This document shows positions 44,102 to 53,424 of a stretch of DNA of 64,000 nucleotides, piece after piece (position 1 is the stretch's first letter; the number at the start of each line of letters is the position of its first letter). The stretch is taken from positions 204,357 through 268,356 of the forward strand of contig NZ_PVLQ01000008.1 in NCBI RefSeq assembly GCF_002980595.1, given 5' to 3'. A program made the position numbers and the translations under genes. This stretch comes from Malikia granosa. GTDB taxonomy: Bacteria > Pseudomonadota > Gammaproteobacteria > Burkholderiales > Burkholderiaceae_C. The notes under the pieces were generated by a model. The model saw nothing but the letters and a program-made list of their open reading frames with translations. It ran no database searches and was not told where the DNA came from.

Positions 44102-44676
44102 TGCGCACGCCGGCCTCGACCAAGCTGCTCGTGATCGACCGCGACGGCGTGCTGAGCCAGGACCCGGAGGCCTATGTCCGCGGGCCCGAGGACTGGCAGC
44201 CGATTCCGGGCGCGCTGGAAGCGGTGGCGCGCCTGAACCAGGCCGGCTGGCGGGTCGTGGTCGCGACCAACCAGTCCGGCCTCGGGCGCGGCCTGTTCGA
44301 CATCACGAGCTTCAATGCCTTCAATGCGCGCATGATCAAGTCGCTGGCCGAGGCGGGCGCGCGCATCGATGCGGTCTTCTTCTGCCCCCATGCGCCCGAG
44401 GACGGCTGCGACTGCCGCAAGCCCGCTCCCGGACTGTTCTTCGAGATCGGCAAGCGCCTGGGCGTGCCGCTGGCCCAGGTGCTGGCCGCCGGCGACTCGG
44501 TGCGCGATGCCCAGGCGGCGGCTGCCGCCGGCTGCACGCCCCATCTGATCCTGAGTGGCCAGTCGAGCGCCTACCGCGCGGGTGGCCTGCCCGAGGGGCT
44601 GCCGTCCGGCACCCGCGCCCATGCCGACCTGCAGGCCTTCGCCGACTGGGTGCTGGCCCAAGAAACACCGATCTGA
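44101..44676 (+). CDS. gmhB: D-glycero-beta-D-manno-heptose-1,7-bisphosphate 7-phosphatase
   Basis: GmhB removes the C7 phosphate in ADP-heptose synthesis for LPS core. The 191-aa HAD phosphatase has the motif I aspartates in LLVIDRDGVLS (DxD), motif II in VVATNQSGLGRG, the zinc-binding CPHAPEDGCDCRKP loop characteristic of GmhB, and motif III/IV in ACTIVE form GDSVRDAQAA. It is translationally coupled to glyS and 5 bp before plsC. Confidence 0.94.
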   Translation: MRTPASTKLLVIDRDGVLSQDPEAYVRGPEDWQPIPGALEAVARLNQAGWRVVVATNQSGLGRGLFDITSFNAFNARMIKSLAEAGARIDAVFFCPHAPEDGCDCRKPAPGLFFEIGKRLGVPLAQVLAAGDSVRDAQAAAAAGCTPHLILSGQSSAYRAGGLPEGLPSGTRAHADLQAFADWVLAQETPI

Positions 44677-44681
44677 GCCCC

Positions 44682-45431
44682 ATGATTTCCGCCATCCGTT
44701 CCCTGCTGCACCTGCTGTTCATGGCCGTCACGGTGATCCCGTGGAGCCTGGCCGTGGTGCTGGCCCGTCCCTTCGCGAGCAAGACCACCATCTACTGGAT
44801 GTGCCAGCGCTGGCTCAAGCTGTCGGTCGACAGCGCGCGCTGGATCATCGGCATCCGCTACCAGGTGTTCGGCCGCGAGAACCTGCCCAAGGGCAGTTCG
44901 GACCCGGCGGTGCTGCTGGTCAAGCACCAGTCGACCTGGGAGACCTTCGCGATGCCGGCCATCATGCCGCACCCGCTGGCCTATGTGTTCAAGAAGGAGC
45001 TGCTGCGCGTGCCCTTCTTCGGCTGGGCCATCGGCAGCATGGACATGATCCACATCGACCGCGCCGATGGCGCGCGCGCCTTCGCCAAGATGGTGCAGCA
45101 GGGCAAGCGCCTGCTCGACCAGGGCACCTGGGTCATCATGTTCCCGGAAGGCACCCGGGTCGAGCGCGGCCAGACCGGGACCTACAAGAGCGGCGGCACC
45201 CGGCTCGCGATCAAGACCGGCGCGCCGGTGATCCCGGTCGCGGTGACCTCGGCCAAGTGCTGGCCGCGCAAGGCGCTGTTCAAGCAGCCGGGCCAGGTCG
45301 AGATCTCGATCGGGCCGCAGATTCCCAGCGTCGGCCGCCAGCACGACGAGCTGATGGCCGAGGTCCAGGCCTGGATCGAGGCCGAGATGCGTCGCCTCGA
45401 CCCCGAGGCCTACCCGCCTGCGGCGTCATGA
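44682..45431 (+). CDS. plsC: 1-acyl-sn-glycerol-3-phosphate acyltransferase
   Basis: PlsC makes phosphatidic acid from lysophosphatidate at the inner membrane. The 249-aa protein has an N-terminal membrane helix (LLHLLFMAVTVIPWSLAVVL). The acyltransferase motif I is KHQSTWETFAMP, with Glu at the place of the usual Asp of HX4D, a variant common in this bacterial group. Motif III is MFPEGTRVERGQ, and motif IV is GAPVIPVAVTS. Its stop overlaps the next gene's ATG. Confidence 0.94.
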   Translation: MISAIRSLLHLLFMAVTVIPWSLAVVLARPFASKTTIYWMCQRWLKLSVDSARWIIGIRYQVFGRENLPKGSSDPAVLLVKHQSTWETFAMPAIMPHPLAYVFKKELLRVPFFGWAIGSMDMIHIDRADGARAFAKMVQQGKRLLDQGTWVIMFPEGTRVERGQTGTYKSGGTRLAIKTGAPVIPVAVTSAKCWPRKALFKQPGQVEISIGPQIPSVGRQHDELMAEVQAWIEAEMRRLDPEAYPPAAS

Positions 45432-46165
45432 GCCCCCGGCACCCGCGTGCCAACCGCGAGTGCCGGATCGGCGACCAGCTGGTCGCCTACGAATTCCAGC
45501 GTGCCGCGCGCCGCACCATAGGCCTGAGCGTCGGGCCGCAGGGCCTGAGCGTGCGCGCACCGCACTGGACCCCGCTGGCCGAGATCGATGCCCTGCTGCG
45601 GCGCAAGTCCGACTGGGTGCTGGCCAAGCTGCGCCAGCTCGAGCAGGCCAGCCGGCTGGCGCCCGCGCCGACCGAATGGCGCCCGGGGACCCTGCTGCCC
45701 TGCCTGGGGCAGCAGCTGCTGCTGGAGCTCGATCCCGCGCCCGGATCGCGCCCCGAGGGTCTGGCTGCGGCCTTGGCCGAGGGGCGGCTGCGGCTCAGGC
45801 TGGCGTCCGATGCCGCACCCGAGCGGGTGCGCACCCAGGCCCAGGCCTGGCTGATGGGCGTGGCGCAGCAGGTCTTCCTCGAGCGGCTGGAGCATTTCGC
45901 GCCGCAGCTGGGCGTGCGCTACCGCAGCCTCAAGCTGTCGAACGCTACCACCCGCTGGGGCAGCGCGAGCCTGAACGGCAGCCTGCGGCTCAACTGGCGC
46001 CTGGTGCACCTGGAGCTGGAGCTGATCGACTATGTGGTGGTGCACGAGCTGAGCCACCTGCGCGAGATGAACCATGGCCCGGCATTCTGGCGCGTGGTTG
46101 CCAGCGTCATGCCCGACTACGAGTCGCGGCGCCAGCGGCTCAGGCGGGTGCGGCTGGCGGCCTGA
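45428..46165 (+). CDS. YgjP-like zinc metallopeptidase (M48/DUF45)
   Basis: A 245-aa protein. The C-terminal zinc site is VVHELSHLREMNHGPAFWRV, with the HExxH pair and the third His. The preceding RWGSASLNGSLRLNWRLVHL is the DUF45/YgjP signature. The ATG at 45428 overlaps the plsC TGA (ATGA), fixing the start, although the frame is open much further upstream. Cytosolic; substrate unknown. Confidence 0.92.
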   Translation: MSPRHPRANRECRIGDQLVAYEFQRAARRTIGLSVGPQGLSVRAPHWTPLAEIDALLRRKSDWVLAKLRQLEQASRLAPAPTEWRPGTLLPCLGQQLLLELDPAPGSRPEGLAAALAEGRLRLRLASDAAPERVRTQAQAWLMGVAQQVFLERLEHFAPQLGVRYRSLKLSNATTRWGSASLNGSLRLNWRLVHLELELIDYVVVHELSHLREMNHGPAFWRVVASVMPDYESRRQRLRRVRLAA

Positions 46166-46223
46166 AACCACGCTGATGCCTGCCTCCCGCCGTCGGATCA
46201 CGCGGCTTGGGTAATATCGGGGC

Positions 46224-46877
46224 ATGAGCGTTACCCTGCACCACCTGATCGACAACAACCGCGCCTGGGCTGCCCAGATGGAGCGCGAGCGGCCCGGCTT
46301 CTTCGAGAAGCTGTCGCACCAGCAAAGCCCCAAGTACCTCTGGATCGGTTGTTCCGACAGCCGGGTGCCGGCCAACCAGATCACCGGTCTCGATCCGGGC
46401 GAGGTGTTCGTGCACCGCAACGTCGCCAACGTGGTGGTGCATTCGGACCTCAATGCGCTGTCGGTGATCCAGTACGCGGTCGACGTGCTCAAGGTCGAGC
46501 ACATCATCGTGGTCGGCCATTACGGCTGCGGCGGCGTGCTGGCCACGCTGCGCGGCGCGCGCGTGGGCCTGGTCGACAACTGGCTGCGCCATGTGCACGA
46601 TGTCAAGCTGCGCCATCGCCGCCGGCTCGACCACCTGCCGGTCGAGGTCCAGGAGGATGTGCTGTGCGAGATGAACGTGATCGAGCAGGTCGGTCATGTC
46701 GCGCTGACCAACGTGATGCAGGACGCCTGGAGCCGGGGCCAGAAGGTCTCGGTCCATGGCTGGTGCTACGGGGTCAAGGACGGCCTGGTCAAGGATCTCA
46801 ACGTGAGCATGAGCCAGCCGGGCGAGGTGGTCGACGTGTTCCGCAACGCGATCAGGCGCTACCCGCGCGGCAGCTGA
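46224..46877 (+). CDS. Beta-class carbonic anhydrase
   Basis: A 217-aa zinc enzyme interconverting CO2 and bicarbonate. Zinc ligands are Cys in WIGCSDSRVPAN (with the Asp–Arg dyad), and His and Cys in VVGHYGCGGVLATL. FVHRNVANVVVHSDLNALSV is typical. It resembles E. coli Can (220 aa). Single gene with its own 158-bp downstream spacer. Confidence 0.96.
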   Translation: MSVTLHHLIDNNRAWAAQMERERPGFFEKLSHQQSPKYLWIGCSDSRVPANQITGLDPGEVFVHRNVANVVVHSDLNALSVIQYAVDVLKVEHIIVVGHYGCGGVLATLRGARVGLVDNWLRHVHDVKLRHRRRLDHLPVEVQEDVLCEMNVIEQVGHVALTNVMQDAWSRGQKVSVHGWCYGVKDGLVKDLNVSMSQPGEVVDVFRNAIRRYPRGS

Positions 46878-47035
46878 GCCCTGGGCCGGCTACCGGACCG
46901 GGCCTGCTGCCATGGCAGATATGACGATGGAGATGGCTGGAATTTCGGTGGCCAGCCCCGGTTGAATTGATGTTGCCTGCACCGGATGGCGCGCTGGGCG
47001 GCTCATTTTTCATCAAGCTGCGAAATAATAGCTAA

Positions 47036-47872
47036 ATGAGCCTCAATCCCATGTTTCCGAAAGGACTGCGCATCCTGGTGGTCGATGACAACGCGGACGA
47101 CCGCCGCCTGTTGACCGAATGCCTGCGGGCCCAGGGCTATCGGCTGTACGTGGCCGAGGATGGCCATGACGGGGTCGAGAAGGCGCGCCTGCTGCAGCCC
47201 GACCTGATCATGCTCGATGTCTCGATGCCGGTCTGCGACGGCGTCGCGGCCTGTCGCCTGCTCAAGACCGAGCCGCGCACCGCGGCCATTCCGGTCATCT
47301 TCCTGACCGCGGCGGCGCAGACCGAGGACCGGGTGCGTGGCCTGATGGTCGGTGCGGTCGACTACATCGCCAAGCCCTTCGACTTCGACGAGGTCAGGTT
47401 GCGCGTCAGCGTGCACCTGCAGGCCTGGCGCCACCTGGTCCAGGAGTCGGCCAGGCCCGCTGCCTCGCCGCCCTCGATGCGGCCGCCCGAGGGCGGCGAG
47501 CCGGCCTCGACCGTCGATTCGCTGGTGTTCCGCGCCGCCCAGCGCCTGCTGCATGACGACCTGGCGCAGCCGCCCGACCTGGCCAGCCTGGCCAAGGCGG
47601 TCGGCACCAACACGCGCCGCCTCAACGAGGCCTTCCGCCATTGCGCGGGCGCGACCGTGTTCGAGTACCTGCGCGAGGCCCGCATGGAACAGGCGCGCAA
47701 GCTGCTGCGCGAGACCAGCCTGGCGGTGCAGGTGATCGCCAACGACCTGGGCTATGACAACCCGGCCAACTTCGCGACTGCCTTCCGGACCCGCTTTGGC
47801 CTGTCGCCACGCGACTACCGCAAGGCGCCCGACGACGAACTGCCCGGCCAGAGCCCGACTGTCGTGACATGA
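47036..47872 (+). CDS. Response regulator with AraC-type DNA-binding domain
   Basis: A 278-aa two-component regulator. The receiver domain (about 10–125) has the acidic pair in LVVDDNADD, the phospho-acceptor Asp in LIMLDVSMPVCDG and Lys in IAKPFDFDEV. After a Pro-rich linker the C-terminus (about 170–265) is an AraC/XylS double HTH: SLAKAVGTNTRRLNEAFRHC and VQVIANDLGYDNPANFATAF…FGLSPRDYRK. Its stop overlaps the first kinase ATG (ATGA), so the kinases encoded just downstream are its likely partners. The signal and target genes are unknown. Confidence 0.93.
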   Translation: MSLNPMFPKGLRILVVDDNADDRRLLTECLRAQGYRLYVAEDGHDGVEKARLLQPDLIMLDVSMPVCDGVAACRLLKTEPRTAAIPVIFLTAAAQTEDRVRGLMVGAVDYIAKPFDFDEVRLRVSVHLQAWRHLVQESARPAASPPSMRPPEGGEPASTVDSLVFRAAQRLLHDDLAQPPDLASLAKAVGTNTRRLNEAFRHCAGATVFEYLREARMEQARKLLRETSLAVQVIANDLGYDNPANFATAFRTRFGLSPRDYRKAPDDELPGQSPTVVT

Positions 47873-50322
47873 CCCAGGCTTGGCTGCGCCGCCTGCTGCT
47901 GGCGCTGCTCGCCAGCCTGTGGCTTGGCGGCCCGGCCCGGTCGCAGGGGCTGGACCTGTCCGAGCAGCCGCCACAGCTCGATCTGGCGCCGCATGTGCAG
48001 CTGCTGCTCGATCCCGAGGCCCGGTTGCGGCCCGAGGAGGCCCTGTCGCACGCTGGCTGGGAGCCGGCATCGTTCCGCCAACTGAACCGGGGCAGCACGG
48101 CCGCCGCGCTCTGGCTGCGGCTGGACCTGTTCAACGGTGGTACTGAGTCCCAGACGCGCTGGCTGGCGCTCGGCAATCCGCGCCTGGAGCAGGTCGAGCT
48201 GCACCGGCTCGATGCCGAGGATGGCCGGCTGCTCGAAACCCGCCGTGGCGGCATGGCCTATCCGCCCACGGTGCCGCTGGCGCGCGGGCTCGATGCCGTG
48301 TTCGCCCTGACGCTGCAGCCCGGCGAGCACAGCCGCCTGCTGCTGCGGGTGCAAAGCCGCACCGTCATCCTGATGCAGCCCCAGCTCTGGGAGCCGATGG
48401 CCTACCTCGACCGGGAACTGGTCGACGACCTGCGCTATCTGCTGCCGATCGGCGTGACGCTCGGCCTGGTGCTGTATCTGCTGGCCAATACGCTGGCGCG
48501 CGGCAACCGGCTGCTGTTCCTGCTCGCGCTCTGGCTCGGGCTCGGAGCGATCTATGACTTTGCCTACTATGGCTATCTGCGCCGCTACCTGATGCCGCAA
48601 GGCAGCGAGCTGGCCGCCCGCCTGCCGCATCTGCTTGGCCTGCTGTCCAACCTGCTGCTGGTGTCCTGCATGCAGGTCTATCTCGAGATGGGGCGGCGGC
48701 GCTTCTGGCGCTGGTTCTTCCCGATTTGCACGCTGCTGCTGCTGGTCTTCTCGCTGTCGACGCTGTTCGGCGAGCTGCGCAGCTCGATCGCGATCTCGGC
48801 GCTGTTCCTGGTCCTGTTCTACCTGGTCTGGCCGCTGGCGCTGATCCAGCCCTGGCGCGAGGGCGTGCCCTATGTCCGGGCCTTCACGCTGCTGCTGGGC
48901 TGCGTCTGGATCTTCACGGTGATGCGCATCGTGGCCTCGTTCGGCTACTTCCACGCCCTGAGCCTGGTGGTGCTTTATTCGGCGATCGCCTTCAAGGTGC
49001 TGATGTCCTTTCTGCTGCTGTTCCTGGTCGCGCGCCATTCGGTGTCGGAGTCGCGCCGCTTCGAGGCCATGCAGGGCGAATGGCTGGTGGCCCAGCAGGT
49101 CGAGCAGGAGCGGCTGTCCGAGGCAGTGCGTTCGCGCAGCGCGGCCTTGCGCCAGGCGGCGGTGGCCGCCGACGAGGCGGCGCGCGCCAAGGGCGAGCTG
49201 CTGGCCCGGGTCGGCCATGACCTGCGCGCGCCCCTGACTGCGATCATGGGCTATGCCGGACGCCTTGAGGAGCTCGAAGGCGCGGTCCGCCTGCGCGCGT
49301 TGGCGATCCGGCGCAGCGCGCAGGAGATGCTGGTGATGATCAATGGCCTGCTCGAATATGCCCGCATCGGCATGCAGCCCGATGCCCTGCTGCTGCAGCC
49401 GCTCTATCTGGGCGACTTGCTGCGCAGCATTGCCGCCCAGGCCCGCGAGCTGGCCGCCCGCCAGGGCAACCGCTTCGAGTTCCGGCTCGAGTGCGATCTG
49501 CCCGATGTCGTGCTGCTCGACGCCAAGCGCCTGCGCCAGGTGCTGATGCAGCTGCTGCAGAACGCGATCGGTTTCACGCGCCAGGGCCGGATCGAGCTGC
49601 TGGTGGCCTACCGGGCCGCCGAGCCGGCCGACCCCGAGGCCTGGCCGCAGCTGATCATCACGGTCCGCGACGATGGGCCGGGTATCCCTGCCGAGCAGTT
49701 GCCGACCCTGTTCCAGCCCTTCCAGCGCCTGGGCAGCGGCCAGGACCCCCAGGAAGTGGGCCTGGGCCTGGCGATTGCCCACCAGTGGGTGGTCCGCATG
49801 GGTGGCAGCCTGAAGGCCAGCAGCAGCCCGGGCCGGGGCACGACGATGCGGATCGGCCTGCCGGTCGAGCTGTCGGACGAAACCGCGATCGCGGTCCGCC
49901 ACCTGGTGCGCCAGGACAGCCGGCTGCCCGAACTCCAGGCCGAGGGAAGGCGGCTCTGGCTGGTCGACGACAGCCCGGCCGTGCGCGAGCTGTTGCTGGC
50001 CGACCTCACGGGCCAGGGCTTCAGCGTGACCACGCTGGCCGATGGCCGCGAGGCGCTCGAGCGCCTGGGTGCCGCGCAGGCGCAGCCGCCCGACCTGCTG
50101 CTGACCGATTTCAGGATGCCGGGCAGCGACGGCCTGGCCGTGCTGCGGCTGGCGCGCGCGCGCTGGCCCGAGCTGCCCGTGCTGCTGCTGACCTCGGTTC
50201 CCGAGGCGCTGGCGGGGCAGGATCATGGCTTCTCGGCGGTGCTGGCCAAGCCGGTCAGCCTGGCCGAGCTGCGGCTGACCCTGGCCCGCCTGCTCGGCCT
50301 GGCGGTCGAGGGCTATTCATGA
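47869..50322 (+). CDS. 7TM-DISM hybrid histidine kinase
   Basis: An 817-aa membrane sensor. A signal peptide (about 1–25) is followed by a periplasmic 7TMR-DISMED2 domain (about 40–175), seven membrane helices (about 190–390) and a short coiled coil. The dimerisation domain has the phospho-His in LLARVGHDLRAPLTAIMGYA. The ATPase domain has N box LMQLLQNAIGFT, G1 VRDDGPGIPAE and G2 EVGLGLAIAHQW. The C-terminal receiver has Asp in LLLTDFRMPGSDG and Lys in LAKPVS. It lies between the response regulator and a second, similar kinase. Confidence 0.93.
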   Translation: MTQAWLRRLLLALLASLWLGGPARSQGLDLSEQPPQLDLAPHVQLLLDPEARLRPEEALSHAGWEPASFRQLNRGSTAAALWLRLDLFNGGTESQTRWLALGNPRLEQVELHRLDAEDGRLLETRRGGMAYPPTVPLARGLDAVFALTLQPGEHSRLLLRVQSRTVILMQPQLWEPMAYLDRELVDDLRYLLPIGVTLGLVLYLLANTLARGNRLLFLLALWLGLGAIYDFAYYGYLRRYLMPQGSELAARLPHLLGLLSNLLLVSCMQVYLEMGRRRFWRWFFPICTLLLLVFSLSTLFGELRSSIAISALFLVLFYLVWPLALIQPWREGVPYVRAFTLLLGCVWIFTVMRIVASFGYFHALSLVVLYSAIAFKVLMSFLLLFLVARHSVSESRRFEAMQGEWLVAQQVEQERLSEAVRSRSAALRQAAVAADEAARAKGELLARVGHDLRAPLTAIMGYAGRLEELEGAVRLRALAIRRSAQEMLVMINGLLEYARIGMQPDALLLQPLYLGDLLRSIAAQARELAARQGNRFEFRLECDLPDVVLLDAKRLRQVLMQLLQNAIGFTRQGRIELLVAYRAAEPADPEAWPQLIITVRDDGPGIPAEQLPTLFQPFQRLGSGQDPQEVGLGLAIAHQWVVRMGGSLKASSSPGRGTTMRIGLPVELSDETAIAVRHLVRQDSRLPELQAEGRRLWLVDDSPAVRELLLADLTGQGFSVTTLADGREALERLGAAQAQPPDLLLTDFRMPGSDGLAVLRLARARWPELPVLLLTSVPEALAGQDHGFSAVLAKPVSLAELRLTLARLLGLAVEGYS

Positions 50323-52583
50323 GTCGGCTCATGCGTGGCTTGCTGGCCTGGCTGATCGCCGGCCTGCTCGGACTTGGCGCCGGCCCGCTGCGTGCGGCCG
50401 AGGTCGTCGACTTCGGCACCCTGGACTCCCAGTTCGAGTTGAGCGAGCGCGTCGAGTGGCTGCAGGACCAGTCGGCCAGCCTCGATCCGCTGCAGGCCAT
50501 GGCGGCGCCCGACTGGCGGGCGGCGACGCGCGACGACCTCAACCTGGGCGTGAGCGAGTCGGCGGTCTGGCTGCGCTTGCGGGTCGAGAACCGCTCGCTG
50601 CACGAGCGGACCCGCTGGTTCGCGCTCGGCTCGCCCCGCCTCGAATGGGTCGATTTCTACCGCTTCGCGCCCGGCGCTCCAGCCTGGGACGAGACGGCCG
50701 TCGGCGGGCTGGGCCGGGCGCTGGAGCGCCGGCCGATGTCGGGCCTGGTCTCGATCTTCCCGGTCACCTTGGCCGCAGGCGAATCCGCCACCTTGCTGCT
50801 GCGCGTGGCCGGCCGCACCCGCTTGCTGATGAAGCCCGAGCTGTGGGAGCCGATGAGCTACCGCTCGCGCGAGTCCGACCTGATCGTGCGCCAGCTGGCA
50901 CCGATCAGCGCCGTGCTGGGCGTCGTCCTCTACATGCTGGTCCATGGCCTGGCCAGGCGCAGCCGCGACATGCTGCTGCTGGCGGGCTGGCTCTGCCTGA
51001 TGGCGCTCTACGAGCTGTCCTTCGATGGCTACCTGTACCGCTTCTTCTTTTCCAGCGGGGGCGAGCTGGCGGTGCGCGCGACGCTGGTGCTGTCCAACCT
51101 CTGCGTCATCCTGTGCGCGGTCTTCACGCTGTCCTTCCTGCGCCTGTACCAGCAGCGCGGCTGGCGCCTGGCCTATCTGCTCTACATAGCGGCCAATCTG
51201 GTGAACCTGATGCGGACGGCATTTGGCGACCTGTTTGCCGCCAACCTCGTGACCGTGCCCCTGCTGCTGCTGTTCTTCCTGGTCTGGCCGATCTCCATCC
51301 TGGCGGCCTGGCGCCACCGCGTGGCCAATGCGGGCCTGTATTTTGTTGCCACCCTGAGCCTCTGGGCCGCCATCATCCTGCGGCTGTTCGAGCAGGAAGG
51401 CTGGCTGTCGTCCGACTTCATCCTGTCCGACACCCTGACCCTCAGCCCTTCGCTGGGGTTGGCCCTGGTGATGGTGTTCGGCCTGCTGCGCCGCGACTAT
51501 GGCGAGCAGAAGGCCTACCGTGCCGCCCAGGCGGCCTTGCTTAAGTCCCGCCAGGACGAGCAGCAGCGGCTCGAGGTCCTGGTGCGCGAGCGCACCCAGA
51601 GCCTGCAGGATGCCACCATCGCCGCCGAGGAAGCCCACCATGCGCGCGGCGAACTGCTGGCCCGCGTCAACCACGACCTGCTGCGGCCCGTCAGCGAGAT
51701 CGTCGAGCTGGCGGCGCCGCTCGAGCAGGCCGGCGGCCAGCCGGCCGAATACGGCGCCGTCATCCATCGCAGCGCCACCCACCTGCTGGGCCTGATCGAC
51801 GACCTGATCGTCGAGGCCAGCCAGGACGGCTCGGTCGCAGAGATCCGTAGCCAGCCGGTCGAGACCCAGTCCCTGCTGGCGGGCCTGGCCTTCGAGGCCG
51901 AAGGCCTGGTGCTGGCGGGGGGCAACGAATTCGTCTTCCACCCCGCGCCCGACCTGCCGCCCCGCATCGGGGTCGACAGTCGGCGCCTGCGCCAGGTCCT
52001 GATCAACCTGCTCGACAACGCGGCCAAGTTCACGCGCGCCGGCCGGGTCGAGTTCCGGGTCGATGCCGATTCGATGTCGAGCACGCCGCGGCTGATCTTC
52101 ACCGTGCGCGACAGCGGGCCGGGAATGAGCGCGAGCCAGTTGGCCGTGGTGTTCGAGCCCTACCGCCGCGCGGCCGAGACGGCCGGCTTTCCGGGCCTGG
52201 GTCTGGGCCTGGCGATCGCGCGCCACTGGACCGAGCGCATGGGCGGCGAAATCATTGCCAACAGCGCGCCGGGGCAGGGCACGACGATGCGGGTCCTGCT
52301 GCCGGTGGAGCTGCCCGAGCCCTGCCAGGTGCCGCCGTCCGCCGCACCGCAGGGGGTTGCCGTGCCTTCGCGGGAGGACGAGCTGGCCGTTCCGGCGGCC
52401 GAGCTGCTGGCCGAAGCGAGCGCGCTGCTGCGCCTGGGCGCAGTGTCGGACCTGGAGGACTGGGCCGCCGACCTGCTGACCCGCCAGCCGCAGCATGCCG
52501 CCTTTGCGCGTCGCGTCGCCGAACTGGCCGGACATGCCGACCTGCGCGCGCTGGCGCGCTTGCTGCAGCGTCCCGCGCCCTGA
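50319..52583 (+). CDS. Second 7TM-DISM histidine kinase (no receiver)
   Basis: A 754-aa paralogue of the preceding kinase: signal peptide, DISMED2 domain (WLRLRVENRSLHERTRWFAL mirrors WLRLDLFNGGTESQTRWLAL upstream), seven helices, coiled coil and HATPase. The ATPase motifs are intact: LINLLDNAAKFTRAG, VRDSGPGMSAS, GLGLGLAIARHW. The phospho-site reads RVNHDLLRPVSEIV; His and Asp are kept but the usual HDLR(A/T)P order is altered. There is no receiver domain; instead a helical tail (about 680–750) ends the protein. The ATG overlaps the preceding stop. Confidence 0.92.
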   Translation: MSRLMRGLLAWLIAGLLGLGAGPLRAAEVVDFGTLDSQFELSERVEWLQDQSASLDPLQAMAAPDWRAATRDDLNLGVSESAVWLRLRVENRSLHERTRWFALGSPRLEWVDFYRFAPGAPAWDETAVGGLGRALERRPMSGLVSIFPVTLAAGESATLLLRVAGRTRLLMKPELWEPMSYRSRESDLIVRQLAPISAVLGVVLYMLVHGLARRSRDMLLLAGWLCLMALYELSFDGYLYRFFFSSGGELAVRATLVLSNLCVILCAVFTLSFLRLYQQRGWRLAYLLYIAANLVNLMRTAFGDLFAANLVTVPLLLLFFLVWPISILAAWRHRVANAGLYFVATLSLWAAIILRLFEQEGWLSSDFILSDTLTLSPSLGLALVMVFGLLRRDYGEQKAYRAAQAALLKSRQDEQQRLEVLVRERTQSLQDATIAAEEAHHARGELLARVNHDLLRPVSEIVELAAPLEQAGGQPAEYGAVIHRSATHLLGLIDDLIVEASQDGSVAEIRSQPVETQSLLAGLAFEAEGLVLAGGNEFVFHPAPDLPPRIGVDSRRLRQVLINLLDNAAKFTRAGRVEFRVDADSMSSTPRLIFTVRDSGPGMSASQLAVVFEPYRRAAETAGFPGLGLGLAIARHWTERMGGEIIANSAPGQGTTMRVLLPVELPEPCQVPPSAAPQGVAVPSREDELAVPAAELLAEASALLRLGAVSDLEDWAADLLTRQPQHAAFARRVAELAGHADLRALARLLQRPAP

Positions 52584-52592
52584 GGCGCGATG

Positions 52593-52805
52593 TCAGCGCA
52601 GGCGCGAGATGCGGTCACCCGAGCGGTGCTGGCGCAGGTAGGCCGGCGTCAGCCAGGTCGGCTGGGCGCCGGGCCTGCGGCTGTCGAGCGGATGTGCTGA
52701 TTCGCAGGCCTTGCGCAGCGATGGGCCACCCACCGACGGGGTAGGGCCCAGATGGGGGATGAGATCGACCATCAATCGATCCACCCGGATCCAGTTTCTG
52801 AACAT
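52593..52805 (-). CDS. Short protein of unknown function
   Basis: A possible 70-aa basic protein (MFRNWIRVDRLMVDLIPHLG…YLRQHRSGDRISRL). AGAGG lies 6 nt before the ATG. Arg-rich, no domain, no membrane segment. It converges on the second kinase gene, 9 bp away. It may be a real small gene or chance; nothing else explains 52584–53022, which otherwise shows no feature. Confidence 0.4.
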   Translation of the reverse strand: MFRNWIRVDRLMVDLIPHLGPTPSVGGPSLRKACESAHPLDSRRPGAQPTWLTPAYLRQHRSGDRISRLR

Positions 52806-53022
52806 GGGGAGCCTCTTTTCATCTGCCTGGGGGGCAGGCTTGTTGTTGTGGCTGGCCTTTCGCCTCTGCTGGGGGATTGCCGCCGGTCTCCTGGGTGTTT
52901 TCAATCTACGATGTCTGGCGCCTGCTTTGTTTGGCTGATTGACGCATTTCTTTGCTTGCCAGCACAATCCTTGCATTCCCGGCCGGTGCAGCGCGGCGGC
53001 GGCCCTGCGACAATCCGCAGCC

Positions 53023-53424
53023 ATGACCCTCGACCTTTGCCCCTGCGGCCGCCTTGACGCCAAGGGCCGACCGCTCGCCCGCGGCGCCTGCTGCGGTCCC
53101 TGTCTCGATGACTTCGCGGCCCATCCGGCCCCGGATGCCGAAAGCCTGATGCGCTCGCGCTACAGCGCCTTCGTCGAGCGCCGCGCCGACTACCTGCTGG
53201 CAAGCTGGCACCCGAGCCGGCGCCCGGCCACGATCGACTTCGAGCCCGGTTGCAAATGGCTGGGGCTGGAAGTCAGGCGCGCGCGCCCGACCGGGCCCGA
53301 CAGCGCCGAGGTCGAGTTCGTCGCGCGCTCGCGCACGGCCGGTCGCGCCCAGCGCCTGCACGAGCTCAGCCGCTTCCTGCGCGAGGACGGCCGCTGGTAC
53401 TACCTCGACGGAGACCTGCTGTGA
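53023..53424 (+). CDS. YchJ-family (UPF0225) SEC-C motif protein
   Basis: A 133-aa protein. The N-terminal CPCGRLDAKGRPLARGACCG is a SEC-C-like metal site. The YchJ core DAESLMRSRYSAFVERRADY, LLASWHPSRRP and FLREDGRWYYLDGDL follows. NTF2-like fold by family; function unknown. The start is the ATG directly before the cysteine motif. The downstream HAD gene probably starts at a GTG overlapping its stop. Confidence 0.92.
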   Translation: MTLDLCPCGRLDAKGRPLARGACCGPCLDDFAAHPAPDAESLMRSRYSAFVERRADYLLASWHPSRRPATIDFEPGCKWLGLEVRRARPTGPDSAEVEFVARSRTAGRAQRLHELSRFLREDGRWYYLDGDLL

